Below are positions 57,034 through 64,000 of a stretch of DNA of 64,000 nucleotides, piece after piece. Made by a program: the position numbers and the translations under genes. The number at the start of each line of letters is the position of its first letter. The stretch's first letter is position 1. The notes below the pieces were generated by a model. That model saw only the letters and a list, made by a program, of their open reading frames with translations. It ran no database searches and was not told the origin of the DNA. Source of the stretch: Sambucus nigra (taxonomy: Eukaryota; Streptophyta; Magnoliopsida; Dipsacales; Adoxaceae); NCBI GenBank assembly GCA_949130495.1, contig OX422210.1:502673760-502737759 (forward strand), written 5' to 3'.

Positions 57034-58340
57034 TGATGCGGAGGTAAAAGCGCGTTCGTGTGAGGACACGACCGTTGTTTGATTCGTCGCCACGATGCAA
57101 AAGACCTAAACACTAATTACACTCAAATGGAGTATAGTAGTAAGTTCGGGTATCGAAGATCCACAGGGAATATCGTACAGATTTTAACATATATATTACT
57201 TCGAGAATAAAAGTGTCAAAGGTGATGGGTTGAAAATGGTGAAAAGGGAAAAATAAGAAGTTAACGCTTTAACCAAACATAATTAATTGATTATAAACAT
57301 CACACATGAAGGAAATTAATCCAAAAATGCGAGATAAAACATTTAATCGAAAATGGTCACACGTGGATTAAAATCGGTTTATCACGACAAACATTGATGT
57401 TGCATGACAAAGAAAGTTAAATGCATAATATACCAACTTTAATGCACGAGGTTTCAATTAAATGCGATTTTACACAAAACCTAACTTTCGGAGGTCAAGA
57501 CCCAATAATGGCGAAAACATGACCCCAACCCTTAAACTACCCACGATGCATAATTAAAGGAATAAACCTAATTAACTAACAGAAATAATAAATAAATGAA
57601 GAAAACTAATTATCTAGGCATGTAAACGAAAGACACAATGGAAATAAAGCTAGAACAAGAGGTAAAAGATAATGAATAGTAAAATAATGCTTACATAAAC
57701 AAATGGGCAAACACCCAAAGTGGGAGGAGGGCCAAAGCTCCCAAATACAAACCCTAAAACTAACTATAATGAAAGATATCATCTCTAAATGTGAAGGAGA
57801 GTATTTATACTAAAACCCTAGATGGAAAACTAGTAAATATAGAAAGCAAGAGAAGTAGGGCCGAATCGATGCGGAGGGAAATCAAATGGATTCGAAAATG
57901 AGGATCTCGAATGCTGCATAAAAGCGAATCGATTTGGCAGGAGGCCAAATTGATTCGGTCATGTAGTTCTGGTGCACTGGTCGAAAATTAATCAATTTGG
58001 GAGGAGGCCTAATCGACTCGCATTTGCTTCAATTGACTACTTCCCCTATTTCGAGTTCTTTGAAATTATCTTCCGCATAAAAGCCTGTAAATTCTTTGTT
58101 CGAACTCAAAATCTCGCACAGTTTACAACCACGCGATGATGACAGAGAGGACTTAAATTTTTGTGAAGACTTTAGGCTAGATGCCTAAATTATGAAATGA
58201 CAAAAATGCCCTTACGCGTGCGATTGTCAATCGAATTTCCCCAAAAGGCTACCGAACTTCACACTAAGCACTGTAATACCAACAAAAGCTCAATTATATC
58301 TCATAAAGCATGTTAATCATATAAAATAGAGGTTGTCTGG
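57034..58340 (-). mobile_element. 5' LTR of the LARD-like element
   Basis: Starts TGATGCGGAGG next to the primer-site junction. From 57350 to about 58337 it matches the split left LTR (45226-45608 plus 53284-53898). The true outer end could lie further right, since the left copy is truncated there. It contains diverged versions of the ATCGAT palindromes at 57,863-58,020. Confidence 0.78.
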
Positions 58341-58689
58341 TTAAAAAGCATGAATATAGGAATTAAGGTACCTAAGGGGGCTAAAATGCATAAGTTTAAA
58401 GGGTGAATAAATGCAATATTCGTGCCGAATCACCCACCCATTAACTTGTGGTGAAAAAGTTTTCACAGTGCTTCCTTCGCAGCACTACCCAACTCCACTG
58501 ACCCTATTTCGTAATTGTTCTTAGCTAAAAATGTTTTCTCCACATGTTCAATAATTAACATTTAAACATATGCCCTAACATCCAACAACGTCTCTCCACT
58601 CCCGATGTTTATTAAGGTTTATGCGTGTAACATCCTACAACCAAGGTCAAAAAATATTTGAACCACTAGTGCCATTGGCATTAAAAGTA
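58341..58689. other. unassigned stretch
   Basis: AT-rich, without ORF. It may include the last part of the LARD-like LTR. A clustered CACCCACCC and GCAGCACTACCC stand out but match nothing I recognise. Confidence 0.4.
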
Positions 58690-59310
58690 TATTTTTTATC
58701 CCAGGGTTATTGGGGTCTATTTTGTGTGACACGAGTGAGTCATAGTAGTTCAATAGCACTAGATTCATGCGTAAAACGAGTTTAGTAGAACTATCGTTAA
58801 TAGTACTATAGTTAGATATATTTATCGTTGAGTAGCGGAGCTCTCGTTAGTTCCATGTGCAGGGGATCGGGTGTGGACACTGAGAGGATATATTATACGA
58901 GGTTAGCTCTTTTGAGAGGTGATATGCAATATATGATTTTATCTTGGGTACAGACTGGTCAGCGGTGGTGAGCAGTTACAACAAGACTATCGTGTTCACT
59001 TTTCTAGGACAGGATGTATATTTTGCGATGTATCACTTGAAAGAGGGTCGAGCTCGCGATGATGTTTTTATGAAGTAGATTTCAGAGAGTATAGTTGTCT
59101 AGTTATATTTAATCCCGATGCTTAAGGACTTTTACTGATGTGATTTAGGGTATGTCGGGTATACCTTGGAACAAAGGGATTTAGCTAATTATTAATATAG
59201 CGCTGAGAACTTAGTGATAGTGCGAGCGTAGTATTATATGACTCCTTTAGAGACGCGAGAGTCGATGATTAGACTTATAAGTATAGGGATAGGGTTTTCA
59301 ATTTCCCGGT
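58690..59310 (+). pseudogene. decayed chromovirus protease-RT start
   Basis: The + strand shows SILCDTSES--FNSTRFMRK (decayed DTGASHSFI..), LALLRGDMQYMILSWVQTGQRW (decayed ..DMQYMILGMDWL), then MLKDFY-CDLGYVGYTLEQRD and ARA-YYMTPLETRESMIRLI (decayed VFPEDLPGLPPEREI... PYRMTPAELKELK). Many stops; older than the element at 45,609. Confidence 0.65.
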
Positions 59311-59359
59311 TATGTGATTTGGACCAATGAAAATCTAGGATCGACAATGCCAAGTGATA

Positions 59360-60560
59360 GTGCACTGGGGAAAGCTCTTTGCACATAACACTCTCGTCCC
59401 ACCCAAACCAAAAACTTCTACTAACTATAGCCCCTGATGGGCATACTGCTTTTGTGGCCTAACTTATTGCGGACACGATCCACACATGTGTTCTTATTCT
59501 TTACACATAAGACACCTCTCTGTGTCATTCCCCTTTCTATGGCCCCACTGGCCATGTTAGGGTTGTCCTTCTCATGAATCTGGTAGTCTTAACCCTACTT
59601 GCTACCCCTACTATCCCTTTAGCTCTGTTGGCCCTATGGGACTCGTTGCTGGCCTTAACGGCCCTAACTGAATCCACCATCACCTGGTTGGAATTTATCA
59701 ATCTCAATCATTACAATGGGTCCTCTACTGGGTATCCCTACTATGGTGCCTCACTAACACCATTGAATCCAATTTTGCCATTCGGTTAGGTTCTCCAACT
59801 CTCTTGGATCCCTCATCATGGAAACATTGATATAAATTTGTAAACATGCGAAATTAACGATTACGGTACCAGTCATTCTAGTCAGATTTCCCCATCCATA
59901 CTTGTATATTCTACCCATTAGTCCAGTATAATCTTAAGGACCTTTTTTATTCTCCGTAACCACCTCATTGGGTACGAAGTTCGCTAAATACATTAACTTC
60001 CCTTCATGACCAATCATTGCACGTCCCTTCTAAAACAAGTATTGAAATCTCCTTTGCCTCTCTGTTTAAGTAGCTGATGGCAGGATTTGAGTTCAAACCG
60101 TACCCCAAATTCCTCGGTATTCATGACATATCTCCATAGTTTTTATGACTGACTCCTATCACTACAATGCCGCTCCTATGAGCCAAAATTTCACCCAAAA
60201 TTTAATAACAGGTGTCACAACACTCCACCCTACACAATTGCCTTTGATTATCTCCTTCCATTAACCCGTTATACTCCCTCTCTTACCCAAATTCTTACGG
60301 ATGGCTCTTCGAAAGAGTTACTTTGACCCCCGCAACACTAGGTGAGTCTGAATTTGTACCACCGCTTTCTATAACGATGCTTAGGGAAACTACTGCGCCC
60401 TTGTGATTATCCCAACGCCATCTGCCTCAACATTAACCATGGTGACTTCTATCGCGATCACCGTTCCCATAATACTCCATGGCTTCTGCTGAGCCTCTTC
60501 CCCTACAGTCCTTCTAACGGACCTCGCTGGTCATCTAAAATTATTCAATGTACCAAGCCC
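59360..60560 (-). pseudogene. decayed chromovirus gag
   Basis: The minus-strand start region near 60,400-60,520 (VRRTVGEEAQQKPW...VTMVNVEADG) follows the pattern of the gag start at 45,785. Near 59,430-59,520 cysteine- and histidine-rich words (CVKNKNTCVDR, GHKSS) are the remains of a zinc knuckle. It leads rightward to a perfect tRNA-iMet primer site and LTR, which fixes its identity. Confidence 0.55.
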
Positions 60561-60721
60561 AATCGAATTCGTATATGAATCGCATCAACTATAATTAATA
60601 GCAGAAGAACGTAAGTTTCATACTTAAAGGAAAACAATAATCCTATAATAAGGCTTTATATCAAAGAACGCTACGTTGAAATGTAAAAAGACGCACATAT
60701 CCTATAGACACTTGAATTTGA

Positions 60722-60734
60722 TGCTCTGATACCA
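60722..60734 (-). other. tRNA-iMet primer-binding site
   Basis: The minus strand reads TGGTATCAGAGCA, a perfect match to the chromovirus initiator-Met primer site, two bases from the LTR end ...GGGGTGTCACA. Confidence 0.92.
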
Positions 60735-62104
60735 TCTGTGACACCCCGCCTATTAAATACCAGGTGGCCAGCCCTTTCTCAAAATAAAATGTTGGTCTCA
60801 TATGGATCATTCTTAGCATCACTGTCGAAAATATTTTTAAAGTTACTAACCACCTAGTAACTAAATAAACCGGTGCCAAATTTTATCTTACATTAATTAA
60901 CAACATGCAAAAATCAATAAAAATTAAACCATTCACACAACCAATAACGGAATCCACACAGTTAAATAATATGAATAAAGAAGACCAAATCAACTATCGA
61001 TTCAACACTAAAATCCAACAATAAACTGAAGTAATGAACTGGATACACAAAGTCTAATCCATAAACTAGAAATGTTGAAATAGTCTAAAGGGAGACATGC
61101 CCAAATGAGTAATAAAATAAAGTCCCTACATTATGAGTAAATAAATGAAGGCGTCTATAGCAAAGTCCTGCAACTTCCACATGAGCTGCAGCTACGTATC
61201 CCTTGATAGAATCCTCACGTTGGGCATCCATGTGGCTGGACACCTAATATGTTTTGAAAAATATTTTGACATGGGTCAGAGCCCATGTAAAACATTTTGA
61301 AAATATTTAGCAAGCAGTTAAATTACAATTAACTAAATATGCATTAACACTTTTCATATTTAATCTAGTGTCGCATTTTCTTGAGGTATAACTCACCCCT
61401 CATATAATGTGCACACCTAATGCTTCCTTTTAGCCTCACTAGTCACGCTACCCCACCTAACTAGCCTTATAACACCTCTTTCTATCGTACTACTCTAACT
61501 CGAATATTCTTACTTTAATTATCAAGTTATCTACTCATTAACTTATTAATTTCTTCAACTATATAAAGTCATATTATGTTCACAATAGTTATATAGGAAA
61601 CCCCTTTTTAATCGTATAACTTTCACACTAACTTTCACACTAGTTATATAAGAAATATATTCACACTTATGTATAAATCCCGTATATAATTATCTACTCA
61701 TAATATTTATACTAGTATACTACAACATTCACGCACATATCGCCTATAATAACTATCCATTCCTAAGTAATAACTCACCGGATGCTTTCTCTAAAATGCT
61801 ATCATATCCCAGGTATGCTCACTCTAACCTAATTACCTTAAGTCGGACTCACTCACAAGCTTGGGAACAAATATCGCAAACGTAGTGGAGGCAGTCATAT
61901 TCTCCCGAGAGTGAGACCGAATCATACCCAAAACGTCTCACCTCGAAAAATAAATCACATAATAAAATATCAGGCGATATGACCTAGGGACTCTCCCTGC
62001 ATTCACTAGCCAGGGGATTCACCCACATTGCGCAACCTCCCATAATAGCACTAAAAGGGTATGTATTCCTATAAATATCATTCACACCGATATTTATAAT
62101 AAAT

Positions 62105-62185
62105 ACACACACACACACACACACACACACAGATATATATATACACACTATCACACTACCCGTTTATATATATATATATATATAC
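62105..62185. repeat. (CA)n and (TA)n microsatellites
   Basis: About 13 AC units (62105-62130) then AGATATATATATA and, after ACACACTATCACACTACCCG, a further (TA)n ending where the MITE begins at 62186. Confidence 0.92.
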
Positions 62186-62371
62186 AGTCCTGCTCTTGTG
62201 CAGACCAGTCCGCATTTTAAGAGTGCGGACTGGACATGTGTCACCTAGCGGTGAGCCCAGAAAAGAGAGAGAGTGTGCTTATAATTTAGGCGATAATTTC
62301 TAGGCGCACGGTTAGGTGACACATGTCCAGTCCGCACTCTTAAAATACGGACTAGTCCGCACAAGAGCATT
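62186..62371. mobile_element. MITE inserted in a (TA)n microsatellite, copy B
   Basis: Left half AGTCCTGCTCTTGTGC...AGTCCGCATTTTAAGAGTGC and right half ACTCTTAAAATACGGACTAG-TCCGCACAAGAGC are near reverse complements. TA repeats abut both ends (62165-62184 and 62373-62397). Homologous to copy A at 13543-13726, including the central GGTGAGC/AGAAATTATCGCC-type core, in inverse orientation relative to it. Confidence 0.8.
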
Positions 62372-63868
62372 ATTATATATATATATATATATATATAATT
62401 AATGATAATTAAATCCGGCTAACCCGTGCCTAACTCTCCTGGCACTCGCCTATAATAACTGAGTCTATCTTCCCGACTCAAATTTGTCTTTATCATACTA
62501 ATTCATAATTGAATTTATTCACTCTACCCGAAATCCCATCCCGATATTCGAAATTCTCTCTGTTTCATAATATGTCCATAAAGGTCCTAGCCTTAGAATT
62601 CTCCCAAATTGGCTAACCACTTCCTTACTATAGCCTACTGGAATTAAATAAATCCCTCCCTATATTTTAAAAATAATATAAAAGTTTCCCCGATAATTAA
62701 GTGTGCAGATAGGGCAAAAACACATAAATTTACCTTTTCTGGGCAGCTGAATTGATTCGGCCTTATTCCGAATCGATTCTCTGAGAACATGTCTCTTCTC
62801 TGCGGCTCCGTTCTTCCACTGTTATGCATCCAAGATTTTAAATCTCTCGACAAAATAAATTCCAATCCAAAGTAAGATGTAATACCTATCCAAAATAAGT
62901 TCAAACCATCATAATAACCTTAATTCATCATTGATTCTCATCAAAATCATTAATTCCCAAATTGCTTTTAAAGGTTTCGTGAAATCGATTTCTACAATTC
63001 GATTCTAAAATCTGAAATCAAACAACATCCATCTTATGGGTTTTTAAATATAATTTGAATTGTATCCTTACTAAATCATAAAACATCATAAATTGCACTT
63101 TTTATCTACAAAAAATGTCCAATTCATAAAACCACCATGTTTATGTGATAACCCACCCCAAAAATGAATTTGCAATCACACCCACTATGATATGAATCGA
63201 AATACTGTAAATTAGATTAAAAACAAGTTAAACACTTGCCTAATTAGATTCGTAGAATCTGATTCCTTTGATGAAGAGGATTAATTTGACACATGCACCT
63301 CAATCCCTCTTCAAATTGGCTCCCCAAAGCTCCTCACTTTCTCCCTATTTTCTTCTCTCCAGATTTAGGGTTTTCAATAAGGATGAGTTGTTGCCCCAAT
63401 TCCTTAAACTAGGTTAATTATCTCATATCCCAAAATTAAGCCTACAGTCCAAGCCTAAATAACCCGAACACCCCCGTGTGGGCCCGATTATGCCTAAAAA
63501 TATCCCGAGACCCAATCACTACCCCCGGGTACTCTATCTTGACTCTCTTAACCCATCCGAAATCAATTATGACCTCAAAATCACCATCTGAATCACTCTA
63601 TAACAAAGTCCTATCTTGACCCCAAATAGTCTATATCGACTCCCAATTGACATAAAATACCACCATGCCACTATCACTCGCTAGGCCGAAAATTTAATAA
63701 CTCACTATTCACTTAGTAATTATATTTCATAAATACTAACCATTAACTATCTTGATTAATATTTTAATCAACAAATAATAATTAATTCAATTAAATTATG
63801 ACACACTAGTAATTTAAAATTACTCGAATTAATTAAGTAATAAATACTCAAAAATACAGGGTGTTACA

Positions 63869-64000
63869 TCTCCACCATAGTCAAAGAAAGTAATGTGGAA
63901 AGGTGACAAACACACTCAAGAACCCTAAGATAATAGATCCTGTAATGCTTTGATACCAACTCTGACACCCCAAAAAATCCATAAATTGATTGAACAGGTC
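63869..64000 (-). mobile_element. 5' leader, primer site and LTR edge of another chromovirus
   Basis: The minus strand shows TGGTATCAAAGCA (63946-63958) four bases from an LTR end TGTCA at 63963. The block is closely similar to 30,135-30,240 (shared CAAAGAA, GACAAACACACTCAA, TGACACCCC and AAATCCATAA words), so it belongs to the same family as the interrupted element of region 3. The preceding 3.1-kb LTR begins right beside it, suggesting insertion into this leader. Confidence 0.75.

Larger units (their letters stand above)
60737..63868 (-). mobile_element. 5' LTR of a minus-strand chromovirus, 3.1 kb
   Basis: On the minus strand it runs TGTAACACCCTG... to ...GGCGGGGTGTCACA. Related to, but clearly diverged from, the LTR at 50392-53283. 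Removing the MITE and adjoining TA repeats brings its length close to that LTR. Contains GAATCGATTCGG-type palindromes at 62,747-62,775. Confidence 0.82.

Overview
This window comes from a plant nuclear genome: it holds an intron-rich protein kinase gene of the plant-specific CDPK-related kinase (CRK) family, surrounded by nested Ty3/gypsy LTR retrotransposons of two plant lineages (Tat-like, and chromovirus of Tekay/Del type with ~3 kb LTRs) plus hAT, PIF/Harbinger (Tourist), CACTA and LTR-derived non-autonomous elements. AT-rich intergenic DNA and large repeat-filled introns fit a mid-sized to large angiosperm genome; I cannot name the species. No bacterial features, CRISPR arrays or rRNA genes are seen. 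|| Region 1 (1-12,458): ten coding exons of a CRK gene on the + strand, intact apart from the first exon, which lies upstream of the window. They encode the kinase core from just after the ATP-binding lysine region to the stop codon, including the degenerate EF-hand tail. Its introns have taken up many elements: a hAT-type element (611-1319), two Tourist-type elements with TAA/TTA target duplications (2099-2234, 2920-3978), and in one 6.4-kb intron (5105-11521) a non-autonomous LTR element, a hairpin element, an inverted-arm repeat and a CACTA transposase remnant. || Region 2 (12,459-16,850): 3' flank of the gene, a MITE inside a (TA)n microsatellite, and a truncated + strand Tat-like element (LTR end, gag, protease). 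|| Region 3 (16,950-43,900): a minus-strand chromovirus-like element whose gag is interrupted by a complete insertion of a minus-strand Tat-like element (20,769-28,810) and by a hAT MITE (29,363-29,866). Its 5' LTR is cut by a + strand Tat-like element (30,842-41,476) that is followed by a second gag start sharing the same LTR. Both Tat-like elements carry an antisense gene between pol and the 3' LTR, and the minus-strand one has a ~160-bp tandem repeat array. || Region 4 (43,900-58,350): a large non-autonomous LTR element on the minus strand; its left LTR is split by a + strand Tekay-like element (45,609-53,283) with a perfect 5-bp target duplication but no 5' LTR. || Region 5 (58,350-64,000): decayed chromovirus pieces in both orientations, a 3.1-kb minus-strand 5' LTR with a tRNA-iMet primer-binding site, holding a second copy of the TA-targeting MITE, and the 5' leader of another chromovirus at the window edge. 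|| Apart from the CRK gene every protein-coding trace is transposon-derived and most are broken by stops and frameshifts. I saw no clearly new biological system. The best candidates for novelty are the TA-targeting MITE pair, the antisense Tat genes with a similarly placed intron, the ~160-bp array, and the LTR palindromes that change between related LTRs.
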